Part shown: one piece after another, positions 16,122-23,364 of the stretch
Position numbering within the stretch: position 1 is the first letter of the stretch
How the letters are laid out: every line of letters starts with the position of its first letter
Assembly (NCBI GenBank): GCA_900549825.1
Contig: URQB01000020.1
Location: 1 to 37,437, forward strand
Origin: an uncultured Oscillospiraceae bacterium
Lineage (GTDB): Bacteria; Bacillota; Clostridia; Oscillospirales; Acutalibacteraceae
Direction: 5' to 3'
DNA length: 37,437 nucleotides
Notes under the pieces: model-generated
What the model was told of the DNA's origin: nothing
Databases searched by the model: none
Seen by the model: only the letters and a program-made list of their open reading frames with translations
Translations under genes and position numbers: made by a program

Positions 16122-16149
16122 TTGACATATGTAATGAAAGTATTATAAT
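16122..16149 (+). promoter_or_regulatory. Strong consensus sigma A promoter of the secreted-peptide gene
   Basis: TTGACA (16122-16127) and TATAAT (16144-16149), both perfect hexamers, with a 16-base spacer. Upstream lies ~100 bases of very AT-rich sequence that could act as an UP element. Transcription would begin near 16156 and leave a leader of about 260 bases before the peptide gene. Confidence 0.8.
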
Positions 16150-16155
16150 GGACGT

Positions 16156-16415
16156 AGATACATGGTAACTAATAGTAATATATGCATATAAATGTTATAT
16201 TATTGAATCGGTAACTCCCCATGGTACAAGGAGGATTTCGTCTTTGTTTAGGGCTCATGCGCATTTCGTTTTCGTGAGATGTGCGTTGAAATACAAACGG
16301 TCAAAAATGACGGAAAGATAGGGTGATGCCAATGTTTTAGTTTAAGGCTCGTCGTATGTGCCCAGTTAGGAAATTGAAAACGACAGTTTACAAATTGAAA
16401 AACGGAGGGAATCAT
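16156..16415 (+). other. Long 5' leader with inverted repeats and a short ORF
   Basis: The leader holds a TAATATA/TATATTA stem, a GGTAACT direct repeat (near 16164 and 16210), a GCGCAT/ATGTGC stem (near 16259-16284) and a GTCA-AAAA-TGAC stem followed by GGAAAGATAGGGTGATGCC. The length and structure suggest a cis-regulatory RNA. I compared it by eye with c-di-GMP I/II, cobalamin, TPP, glycine and purine riboswitch cores and found no match. Confidence 0.4.
16244..16321 (+). CDS. Possible 25-residue leader peptide
   Basis: A TTG nine bases after a perfect AAGGAGG opens 25 codons: FRAHAHFVFVRCALKYKRSK then MTER and a TAG. The product would be basic and hydrophobic. It lies inside the long leader of the secreted-peptide gene, overlapping the hairpins there, so translation could influence folding. 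The TTG start and the small size keep this tentative. No family recognised. Confidence 0.35.
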   Translation: MFRAHAHFVFVRCALKYKRSKMTER

Positions 16416-16820
16416 ATGAAACGCAAAGTATTGGCCTTATGCCTTTCCATTGCACTCATTCTGTCAATCGGCATGATTATAGCGTCTGCCTCCACCCCGC
16501 CAAGTTTGAATCAAAACGTATCAATCAGCAGTCATCAAAGCGCTGTTGCTTCCAAAAGCGTGTTAGGTACTTACAAGGTGTTCGGAGGTTCAAACTATAA
16601 TACGTCCCAACACAACCTCACCATCAGCTCACAGTATTATTCCGGTTCCGAGGGATGGAAGTTCGACAAAAAGATCAGAGTTGGCATCGGAAAAACATTG
16701 GATGACACAAACACGACCTTTTATTCCTCCACCCTTTCCTGGAGAGTCCACCTGTCACCGTATTCCCTGTTTACAAGCGGCTGCAATGGATGGGGATATA
16801 TCTGGTACGATATGCAGTAG
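16416..16820 (+). CDS. Small secreted protein, bacteriocin-like context
   Basis: A 134-residue precursor with a classical signal peptide (KRK, hydrophobic core ~5-22, cleavage after ASA at ~25), leaving about 109 residues. The mature part is polar and rich in Ser, Thr, Asn, Tyr and Gly, lacks long helices, has a single cysteine, and ends in an aromatic Gly-rich segment, TSGCNGWGYIWYDMQ. GGAGGG precedes the ATG with normal spacing. A consensus promoter and long leader lie upstream; a strong terminator follows, then an ABC transporter operon. That layout resembles lactococcin-972-type loci (exported beta-rich peptide plus large membrane protein plus ABC ATPase), but I see no convincing sequence match to that peptide. 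The gene is visibly more AT-rich than the housekeeping genes. The function is inferred from context only. Confidence 0.75.
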   Translation: MKRKVLALCLSIALILSIGMIIASASTPPSLNQNVSISSHQSAVASKSVLGTYKVFGGSNYNTSQHNLTISSQYYSGSEGWKFDKKIRVGIGKTLDDTNTTFYSSTLSWRVHLSPYSLFTSGCNGWGYIWYDMQ

Positions 16821-16834
16821 CGTCATGTCTCTGT

Positions 16835-16868
16835 GCTGTCTGGCGGGTTCCCGCCAGACAGCCTTTTT
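16835..16868 (+). terminator. Strong terminator between the peptide gene and the ABC genes
   Basis: GCTGTCTGGCGGG-TT-CCCGCCAGACAGC, a perfect 13-bp stem with a minimal loop, followed by CTTTTT. It starts 15 bases after the peptide stop. Partial read-through here would give high peptide and low transporter expression, a pattern common in bacteriocin operons. Confidence 0.9.
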
Positions 16869-16909
16869 ACAATATCCGAAACAGAAAAGTAAGATAGGGG
16901 TGCGTGCGT

Positions 16910-18841
16910 GTGATCCGGCGAGTTGCTTCATTGTTTTTTCGCGCAAAAGTGCTCAGCGTTATTTACGTTCTTTTTCTGCTGGCGTCAGTCTGTTGCGCAG
17001 TATATCAGGCTGTGGGCGGAGCGCAATTAACAGGAATACTGGGGGCGCTTACTCTGCCGCTCTCCTTCTCTATTTTTGCATTTGTGCTGTTTGCCTTTTT
17101 ATCATATGAATTCTTTTATTTATTGAAGCGTTCCCATTTAGAAGAAAACCTACGCAGCACACAAAACGGCTACCGCAGGCTAATGGCGGCTCAGGGGGGC
17201 TGGATGTTACTCTTGGTGCTGGCCTTTTCAGTACTTATGCTAGCATGGGGCTTTGCTCTGTGCGCGCAATACCGCGTGTGGAAAGCGGAGTTTTTCGTAC
17301 ACCTGCTGCTGAATGTGCTGCTGAACCTCTGCTTGATTCCCTGTTTCGGGGTATTGCTCGGCATGGTCCTGGCCCTGTTGGTGAAGCGGGTAAATGCGTA
17401 TTTAATTTTAGTGCTCTTTACCCTGTTGGGCAGCCCTTTAGGGGATGGGTTGGGATATGTCGTCTACGAATCTCTGAAGATCAATATCTACCCGTTTTTG
17501 AATCTTTTTAATCTATTCCCGCCCAATTTAAACTGGCGGCCGGTGGAAGCATTTGGTTTGTCTATTTTACCATACCGGTGGGAATTGATTGGAGCTTGGA
17601 TATTGTTATCGATCGGTCTGTTATGCTGGAAGTTGGCGGATCGACAAACGATTTTTCGAAGAGCAGGCGCGGCATCTGGTGTGGTGCTGAGCTTGGCTTG
17701 CCTGCTCCTGTTTTTACAGCCCGCCTCAAAATTGCTGCTTTCCAGCGATAATCCGAGGGACTCCATCATGGCGGATTGGGAATATTATTTTGTGCATCAC
17801 AAGGAAAATGAAGACCGGGAGGTAGAAGCCGCGTTTGCCATCACGCAATACGACCTGGATCTTACAGTGGGCAACGAGCTAAAGGCGACGGCTGTCGTCA
17901 CAGTGGACCGGCAGGACTTGCCGGAATATCTGCTGACCCTGTATCATGGATATCGGCTCAAGTCCGTCACAACGCAAGATGGTACGGCGCTGCCGTTTAC
18001 ACAGGTAGGCGACTATATCACGGTGCAAAACCCGGAGCTTCACACAATTCAATCCCTGCGTCTGACCTATCGTGGGCATTCCGCGATTTACTATAGCAAT
18101 TTGCAGGGCGTCTATCTGCCGGGATTTTTCCCCTACTATCCCCATAGCGGCCATCATCCGGTTTACGACCGGGATTCTCAGGGCATTCAAAGATTTGTGT
18201 TAAAGGAACCGGTTTTATTCCAGGTTAAAATCCATAGCAGTCAAACCGTTTATAGTAACCTGACAGCGAACGACGGCAACACCTTCTCAGGACAGTCTAC
18301 GGGCGTGACGCTACTGTCGGGCTTTTACGATATGGTAACGGTAGAGGGCGTCACAGTCGTATACCCGTATTTAAACACAAGGGAGTTCCTCCCCCAGACA
18401 ATTGCAGAATTCGTGCATACACAGACCGGAACCCCGGCAGTGAGTGATTCTGTCAAGACCATTTTGCTGACCCCGGACATCAATGATATTTCCCCGTATA
18501 CAGCTTATGCCGCGTTCTCCGACCATCTGACACTGCATCAGATTTTAGGGATCAATGAGTCTTACCAGAGTCAATTGGCAAGCAGCAAAAAGCGGGCCCT
18601 GGATTCGGCATACCGCAAATACGTAGAGAATCCGGAATATATCAGAAAATTTGCAGAAGAGTCGCGTGACCCACAGGCTACGGACCCCAATAGCCTCACC
18701 GCAGTACAGGCTCTGGTGGATTATCTGGATTACTACGGAGAGGAAGATGGGCTTGCACGCGTTGCGGCATATTTGCAGGATGATGCGGACAGCAGACACT
18801 GGAGAGAATTTATCAGGCAATTCGATGGTAAGGGGGCGTAA
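16910..18841 (+). CDS. ABC-2-type permease with degenerate M1-peptidase-like ectodomain
   Basis: A ~643-residue membrane protein. The N-terminal ~275 residues carry about seven hydrophobic helices; the rest (~280-643) is a large hydrophilic domain, probably outside the membrane. Its first part (EAAFAITQYDLDLTVGNELKATAVV, then LTLYHGYRLKSVT and YRGHSAIYY) resembles the beta-sandwich of M1 aminopeptidases, a domain known to be fused to some ABC-2 permeases. Where M1 enzymes have HEXXH, this protein has SDHLTLHQILG (near residue 538): both His spacings are kept but Glu is Leu, and no GAMEN motif is seen, so peptidase activity is unlikely. GTG at 16910 is preferred (AGGGG nine bases upstream); GTG at 16904 is possible. 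The ATPase gene follows after three bases. Confidence 0.72.
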   Translation: MIRRVASLFFRAKVLSVIYVLFLLASVCCAVYQAVGGAQLTGILGALTLPLSFSIFAFVLFAFLSYEFFYLLKRSHLEENLRSTQNGYRRLMAAQGGWMLLLVLAFSVLMLAWGFALCAQYRVWKAEFFVHLLLNVLLNLCLIPCFGVLLGMVLALLVKRVNAYLILVLFTLLGSPLGDGLGYVVYESLKINIYPFLNLFNLFPPNLNWRPVEAFGLSILPYRWELIGAWILLSIGLLCWKLADRQTIFRRAGAASGVVLSLACLLLFLQPASKLLLSSDNPRDSIMADWEYYFVHHKENEDREVEAAFAITQYDLDLTVGNELKATAVVTVDRQDLPEYLLTLYHGYRLKSVTTQDGTALPFTQVGDYITVQNPELHTIQSLRLTYRGHSAIYYSNLQGVYLPGFFPYYPHSGHHPVYDRDSQGIQRFVLKEPVLFQVKIHSSQTVYSNLTANDGNTFSGQSTGVTLLSGFYDMVTVEGVTVVYPYLNTREFLPQTIAEFVHTQTGTPAVSDSVKTILLTPDINDISPYTAYAAFSDHLTLHQILGINESYQSQLASSKKRALDSAYRKYVENPEYIRKFAEESRDPQATDPNSLTAVQALVDYLDYYGEEDGLARVAAYLQDDADSRHWREFIRQFDGKGA

Positions 18842-18844
18842 TAA

Positions 18845-19696
18845 ATGGTTTTGGAACTCAGGGAATTGGAAAAATCATTTGGTAAAAAGAAGGTACTCCA
18901 TTCGTTGAACGTTGTCTTTGACCACGGAATTTACGGCCTGCTTGGGCCCAACGGCGCTGGTAAAACCACACTGCTCCGCTGCATCGCGCAGCTTTATCCC
19001 GCGAACCGCGGCAGCATCCTGTTTCACGGGCGGGATATCCAGTCGGATCAGACGTACCGGAAGCATCTTGGGTATCTGCCGCAGAAGTTCGGGCTGTTCC
19101 GCGAGCTCACCGTTTTGGAAATGCTGCAGATGATGGCAGATTTAAAGGGCGTGCCGAAGGATCGCATCACGGCGGAGGCGGAGCGCTGCGTCGCATTGGT
19201 TAACCTTCAGGATCGTCTGCAGAGCAAAGTGAAAACCCTGTCGGGCGGAATGATCCGGCGGCTGGGGATTGCGCAGGCGGTTTTGAACGACCCGGAGCTG
19301 ATCCTGTTTGACGAGCCGACCGCGGGGCTGGACCCGGAGGAACGCCTGCGGTTTAAAAACATCGTTTCAAAGCTCAAGGGGGAGCGCACGATTTTGATTT
19401 CTACACACATTGTCGAAGACGTGGAAACCCTCTGCGACCACGTCGCCATCCTGCAGGAGGGCAATATCGCAGCGCAGGGAACCTGCCGGGAGATCCAGAA
19501 ATTCGCGGCAGGCAAGGTCTACGAGCTGCCGGAAACACAGCAAAACCTGCTGGAGGGCGCCTTCTACATTCATCGTCAGTTTGAACGGGACGGGGAAAAC
19601 CTGCTGCAGGTGCTTTCCGCACAGCCCCAGGCAAACGCGGCGCAGGTAAAGCCGACGGTTGAGGACGGTTATCTATGCATACTAAAAAACATTTAA
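18845..19696 (+). CDS. ABC transporter ATP-binding protein
   Basis: A 283-residue cytoplasmic ATPase that would drive the flanking permeases. All motifs are intact: Walker A GPNGAGKTT (34-42), Q-loop LPQKFGLF (~78-85), signature LSGGM (132-136), Walker B LILFDEPTAGLD (152-163) and the switch His in STHIVED (His188). A ~75-residue C-terminal region after the ATPase core is family-typical for ABC-2 type exporters (NatA/CcmA-like). The start lies three bases after the upstream stop, and its end overlaps the next gene by 22 bases, so the three genes form one operon. The substrate may be the small secreted protein or a toxic peptide to which the system confers immunity. Confidence 0.92.
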   Translation: MVLELRELEKSFGKKKVLHSLNVVFDHGIYGLLGPNGAGKTTLLRCIAQLYPANRGSILFHGRDIQSDQTYRKHLGYLPQKFGLFRELTVLEMLQMMADLKGVPKDRITAEAERCVALVNLQDRLQSKVKTLSGGMIRRLGIAQAVLNDPELILFDEPTAGLDPEERLRFKNIVSKLKGERTILISTHIVEDVETLCDHVAILQEGNIAAQGTCREIQKFAAGKVYELPETQQNLLEGAFYIHRQFERDGENLLQVLSAQPQANAAQVKPTVEDGYLCILKNI

Positions 19697-20325
19697 GGCT
19701 CTATTTTTATCTGAAAAGCATGGGCAAGCTGCGGTTTGTACCGCTGATCGTTTTTGACGTGCTGCTGTTGGTTTTGCCAGCCGCCTACTATTACAACAAC
19801 GGCGCCAGCGACGACCTGCAGCTGCATTTATTGCAGCTGACGCAGTTTTTTATGCCGCTGTTTTCCGTCTGGTGGGTGGTATTTGCCCTGCGCGAACATC
19901 TGGAGTCAGATGGCAATGAGCTGCTCTACGCCGGCGGGAACCACACGATCCTGAAGGAGCTAGTCCAGCTCTTCCTGCTGGCTATGGGCAATATCGCGGT
20001 TTTGTTTGTTTTCTATTCTGTTCTGCTGCCGGAATTTGCCGTAGAAAGCCTCCGTATTGTTTCCGCCTGCATCTTCTATTTTGGGCTGTCCTACGGCCTT
20101 GCTTTTTTCGTCAAATCCGTTACGATTGTTTTGCTTGTCTTATTGCTATATACATTGCTGAATTTTACGGTATCCTTGCCAGAGCTCGTTTTCCCGTTTT
20201 TCATGTCGAGGCAGCTGCTTTCGATCGGGGAGTGCCTCACCGCGTGCCTGCCGTTATTTTTGGCTGGGCTCCTGCTTTCTGCAATCGGGTTTCAGGCAAA
20301 TAAAAGGTTCACATGCTATCATTAA
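19675..20325 (+). CDS. Small ABC-2-type membrane permease subunit
   Basis: A 216-residue hydrophobic protein with five to six membrane helices (for example FVPLIVFDVLLLVLPAAYYY, the stretch around LFLLAMGNIAVLFVFYSVLL, and the C-terminal ACLPLFLAGLLLSAIGF). There are no other domains. It overlaps the ATPase gene by 22 bases. It is best read as the second membrane subunit of the transporter, pairing with the large permease. The family is not recognisable beyond the ABC-2 type. Operon position makes the assignment; sequence alone would only say integral membrane protein. Confidence 0.78.
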   Translation: MHTKKHLRLYFYLKSMGKLRFVPLIVFDVLLLVLPAAYYYNNGASDDLQLHLLQLTQFFMPLFSVWWVVFALREHLESDGNELLYAGGNHTILKELVQLFLLAMGNIAVLFVFYSVLLPEFAVESLRIVSACIFYFGLSYGLAFFVKSVTIVLLVLLLYTLLNFTVSLPELVFPFFMSRQLLSIGECLTACLPLFLAGLLLSAIGFQANKRFTCYH

Positions 20326-20358
20326 GCTTTGCCATTCATCAGCCGCACAAACCGTTCA

Positions 20359-20404
20359 AAGGGCGCGATGCAAATGTAAAGATATACATTTGCAACGCGC
20401 CCTT
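20359..20404. terminator. Long hairpin between convergent permease and ackA
   Basis: AAGGGCGCG-A-TGCAAATGT, an 8-base loop, then ACATTTGCA-A-CGCGCCCTT: two perfect 9-bp helices separated by one A-A mismatch. It sits between converging genes, 33 bases after the permease stop. Neither side has a strong T-run, so it may act as a weak bidirectional terminator or a transcript end-protector. Confidence 0.6.
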
Positions 20405-20464
20405 CTGACCTGTATATTGATACGGTTTCCAACCATCTCGTAAAATTACGGGATACGATATGAC

Positions 20465-21670
20465 TCACTTCGCCTCGACGATCGCTTTGGTATCGCGCGC
20501 GATCATGAGCTCCTCCTCCGTGGGGATGACGAAAATGCGCACCTTGGATGCGGGCGTGGAGATTTCGGCCTCTACGCCGTGCAGCGCCTTCGAGTTGATC
20601 TCGTTGTCGATTTCAATGCCGAGGAATGAGAGGTTGCCGCAGATATCTGCGCGGATAAACTGGCCGTTTTCGCCGATGCCGCCCGTAAAGACGATTGCGT
20701 CCACGCCGTCGAGCGCGGCAACATAAGAGCCAATATATTTGCGGATTTGATACCACAGCATTTTGCGTGTGAGGATCGCGCGCTCGTTGCCCTCAGCCGC
20801 CGCCTTGGCAAGGTCGCGGTCGTCGCTGGAAATGCCGGAGATGCCGAGCATGCCGGATTTTTTATTGAGCACCTCGTCGGTCTCCTTCGGCGTCCAGCCC
20901 TCCTTCTCCTGCAGGTAGGTCACGACGGACGGATCAAGCCCGCCGCTGCGCGTGCCCATCATAAAGCCGTCGAGGGGCGTCAGACCCATGCTGGTGTCGA
21001 TGACCTTTCCGTCCCTGATCGCGGTGATGGAGGAGCCGTTGCCCAGATGGCAGGTGATCATTTTGATATCCCTGAGATCCTTGTCCATCAGCTCCGCACA
21101 GCGCGCGCTGACATAGCGGTGGGACGTGCCATGGAAGCCATAGCGGCGGATTTTATACTTTTCGTAATATTCATAGGGGATGGCATACAGATATGCCTCC
21201 GGTGGCATGGTGCTGTGAAACGCGTTGTCAAACACAACCACCTGCGGCACGTCCGGGCCGAATACCTCCTGGCAGGCGTGGATGCCCTGCAGGTGCGCCG
21301 CGTTATGCAAGGGCGCCAGATCGCACAGCCGCTTAATCCCGGCGATCACCGTGTCATCTACGAGCATGCTCTGATTGAAGGTGGCGCCTCCCTGGACGAC
21401 CCGGTGGCCGACCGCCCGGATTTCATCGAGGCCCGCAATCACCGCGCATTCGCCTTCGGTCAGGACTGCCTTTACCTGCTGGAAGGCCACGGTATGATCC
21501 GACATTTCGACGTCGAAATCAAATTGGCGCCCGTCCGCTGTGTTGCCGTGCATATGGCCGCCCGCGCCGATGCGCTCGCAGATGCCCTTCGCCAGCACGT
21601 TTTCCCCATTCATATCAATCAGCTGATATTTCAGGGAAGAGCTGCCCGCATTGATGACCAGGATTTTCAT
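20465..21670 (-). CDS. ackA: Acetate kinase
   Basis: A 401-residue cytoplasmic enzyme of the ASKHA fold that converts acetyl phosphate and ADP to acetate and ATP, the energy-yielding last step of acetate fermentation. Motifs are intact: NAGSSSLKYQ at the N-terminus, VVFDNAFHSTMPPEA, the catalytic-His block GFHGTSHRYVS, CHLGNGSSI, MGTRSGGLDP with the active-site Arg, and IVFTGGIGENG near the C-terminus. Length is normal. A GGGGGA ribosome site precedes the ATG. No pta gene is in the window. It is divergent from tmcAL, an acetate-using enzyme. Confidence 0.97.
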   Translation of the reverse strand: MKILVINAGSSSLKYQLIDMNGENVLAKGICERIGAGGHMHGNTADGRQFDFDVEMSDHTVAFQQVKAVLTEGECAVIAGLDEIRAVGHRVVQGGATFNQSMLVDDTVIAGIKRLCDLAPLHNAAHLQGIHACQEVFGPDVPQVVVFDNAFHSTMPPEAYLYAIPYEYYEKYKIRRYGFHGTSHRYVSARCAELMDKDLRDIKMITCHLGNGSSITAIRDGKVIDTSMGLTPLDGFMMGTRSGGLDPSVVTYLQEKEGWTPKETDEVLNKKSGMLGISGISSDDRDLAKAAAEGNERAILTRKMLWYQIRKYIGSYVAALDGVDAIVFTGGIGENGQFIRADICGNLSFLGIEIDNEINSKALHGVEAEISTPASKVRIFVIPTEEELMIARDTKAIVEAK

Positions 21671-21741
21671 TCAAAAATTCCCCCGCTTAATCAAAAATAA
21701 TTTGCAGATTCCATGTTGCCGTTTGGAACGGTAGCTGGTAT

Positions 21742-21770
21742 ATTATAGACGGAATCGCTTGATTTTTCAA
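21742..21770 (-). promoter_or_regulatory. Sigma A promoter of ackA
   Basis: On the minus strand TTGAAA (21765-21770), a 17-base spacer and a perfect TATAAT (21742-21747), about 70 bases before the ackA start. A small CTTGA/TCAAG inverted repeat (21759-21772) overlaps the -35 element and could be a regulator site. Confidence 0.78.
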
Positions 21771-21883
21771 GGGTTTTCCGGCTTTTTGCGCCTGAAATAG
21801 CGCAAAAAAGAAAAAATATTCCCAAAGCTGGGATAGACACAGAAATTTCTTTCAGGGATAAACCCGGAAAAGGAGCAGCCGGC

Positions 21884-23080
21884 ATGAAAATTGCGGGAAT
21901 CATTGCGGAATACAATCCCTTTCACAGCGGCCACGCTTATCACATTGAGCAGACCCGCAAGGCGGGTGCCACACATATCGCAGCCGTCATGAGCGGAAAT
22001 TTCGTGCAGCGCGGCGAGCCTGCCATCCTCGAAAAGCACGCGCGGGCGGAGATGGCCCTGCTCGGCGGCGCGGACCTCGTGCTGGAGCTACCGGTGCCGT
22101 GGTGCTGCGCCCGGGCGCAGGATTTCGCCCGGGCGGGGGTTTCCCTGCTGCATGCGGCAGGCTGTGTGGAGACCATAAGCTTCGGCTCGGAATGCGGAAA
22201 TACCGCTCTGCTGCGCGAAACGGCGCAGTCGCTTGAATCCCCTGAGATGCGCGATTGCCTGCGTGGATGTCTGGATGAGGGGATGAGCCTGCCCGCTGCG
22301 CGGGAAAAGGCGGCCGCCCGCTGCCTGGGGGAGGAGGCTGCCGCGCTCCTGCGTGGCGCGAACGACGCGCTCGCGCTCGAATATCTGCGGGCCTTGGATG
22401 GCCTGCATTCCCCGATCCGCCCGCTCGCCGTGAAGCGCGCAGGCGCGCGGCACGACGAAACGGGAATTGCAGGCGGCCATTGCAGCGCTTCCTTCCTGCG
22501 CAGCCTTCTTCTTCAAAACGATCCGGCGTGGAACGGCCTCCTGCCCGCGCCTTCCGCGGAAATCCTCCGCCGTGAAATGGCTGCGGGGTGCGCGCCTGTT
22601 TCCTACCGGGCGATGGAAACCGCCGTTCTTGCGCACCTGCGCCGCCTTTCCCCCTCTGATCTGGCGCTGCTTCCGGATCTGAGCGAAGGGCTGGAATACA
22701 GGCTGTATGATGCGGTGCGCTCCGCTTGCTCGCTCGACGCCCTGTTCAGTGCCGCCAAAACCAGGCGCTATACGCACGCGCGCATCCGCAGGCTGGCGCT
22801 GCATGCCTTCCTGGGGATCACGCGGGAGGATATCGCCCTTCCCCCGCCCTACCTGCGTGTGCTCGGCTTCAACGGCAGAGGGCAGGAGATTCTGCGGCGC
22901 ATGCGCGACACGGCGAAGCTGCCCATTGTGATGCGCGCTTCCGACCTGCGCACGCTCTCCCCTGCCGCGCAGTATATCTACCGGCTGGGCGCGGATACGA
23001 CCGATCTTTTCACCCTGGCCATGCCAGTCATCCATTCCTGCGGCATCGAGCAAACGGCAAATACCGTGCGGATCATTTGA
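21884..23080 (+). CDS. tmcAL: tRNA(Met) cytidine acetate ligase TmcAL
   Basis: A 398-residue enzyme (YlbM family) that makes N4-acetylcytidine at the wobble position of elongator tRNA-Met, using acetate and ATP through acetyl-AMP. The N-terminal nucleotidyltransferase-like domain shows GIIAEYNPFHSGHAYHIEQ, with the HSGH motif at 14-17, and SGNFVQRGEPA, followed by a conserved LVLELP and the SFGSE block (~100). The C-terminal helical domain ends with a typical ...LSPAAQYIYRLGADTTDLF. AAGGAG lies eight bases before the ATG. Lying back to back with acetate kinase puts acetate production and an acetate-using modification side by side, though co-regulation is not shown. Confidence 0.93.
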   Translation: MKIAGIIAEYNPFHSGHAYHIEQTRKAGATHIAAVMSGNFVQRGEPAILEKHARAEMALLGGADLVLELPVPWCCARAQDFARAGVSLLHAAGCVETISFGSECGNTALLRETAQSLESPEMRDCLRGCLDEGMSLPAAREKAAARCLGEEAAALLRGANDALALEYLRALDGLHSPIRPLAVKRAGARHDETGIAGGHCSASFLRSLLLQNDPAWNGLLPAPSAEILRREMAAGCAPVSYRAMETAVLAHLRRLSPSDLALLPDLSEGLEYRLYDAVRSACSLDALFSAAKTRRYTHARIRRLALHAFLGITREDIALPPPYLRVLGFNGRGQEILRRMRDTAKLPIVMRASDLRTLSPAAQYIYRLGADTTDLFTLAMPVIHSCGIEQTANTVRII

Positions 23081-23106
23081 TGCGTAAGCCTTCGCCGCGC
23101 ATCATA

Positions 23107-23135
23107 TTGACGCGCCTTTTCCGATCTGATAAAAT
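23107..23135 (+). promoter_or_regulatory. Promoter of a short terminated transcript
   Basis: TTGACG (23107-23112), a 17-base spacer and TAAAAT (23130-23135). Transcription would start near 23142, about 100 bases before a strong terminator. Confidence 0.6.
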
Positions 23136-23141
23136 AGCACC

Positions 23142-23297
23142 ATTCCATTCTTTGCGTCAAGGGCGGCACACGCTGAAACATTACGCAAGGAAAAATAAAA
23201 TAGTCCGTCCGGTCCGCTCGCCGGGGCTGAACTGGAAGAAAACGGAGACTGCAAAGTATCGCTAGGCCTTTGGATACTTTCGTGTCTCCCTTTTTTT
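23142..23297 (+). ncRNA. Candidate small RNA or riboswitch-like leader before the MATE gene
   Basis: About 155 bases from the predicted start to the T-run. It contains an 8-bp stem CTTTGCGT/ACGCAAGG (near 23150-23190), a CCGG/CCGG stem region near 23208-23225, and the terminator at 23244-23297. There is no open frame. The terminator ends 67 bases before the MATE start, so this may be a transcription-attenuating leader sensing the MATE substrate, or an independent sRNA. It matched no riboswitch core I could recall (guanidine I-III, PRPP, ZTP, fluoride, yybP were considered). Confidence 0.45.
23244..23297 (+). terminator. Rho-independent terminator upstream of the MATE gene
   Basis: GGAGAC (23244-23249) pairs with GTCTCC (23284-23289), and inside it AAAGTATC pairs with GATACTTT. 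A run CTTTTTTT follows. It lies far (164 bases) from the tmcAL stop but just ahead of the MATE ribosome site. Confidence 0.88.
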
Positions 23298-23364
23298 GCC
23301 CCAGCCCGCTGAAAGCCGCAAAACGGGGCAAAATAGATGGAATGATGATGGAGGAGGATATACT

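Noticed and set aside
16156..16415. c-di-GMP riboswitch upstream of the secreted-peptide gene
   Set aside because: GGAAAG-AUAGGGU superficially resembles part of the class I core, but GACGCAAAGCC and the second-stem receptor are absent, and the class II core is absent too.
16416..16820. Lipoprotein reading of the small secreted protein (Cys9)
   Set aside because: The cysteine lies inside the hydrophobic core at position 9 without a lipobox; a type I signal-peptidase site after ASA at ~25 is clear.
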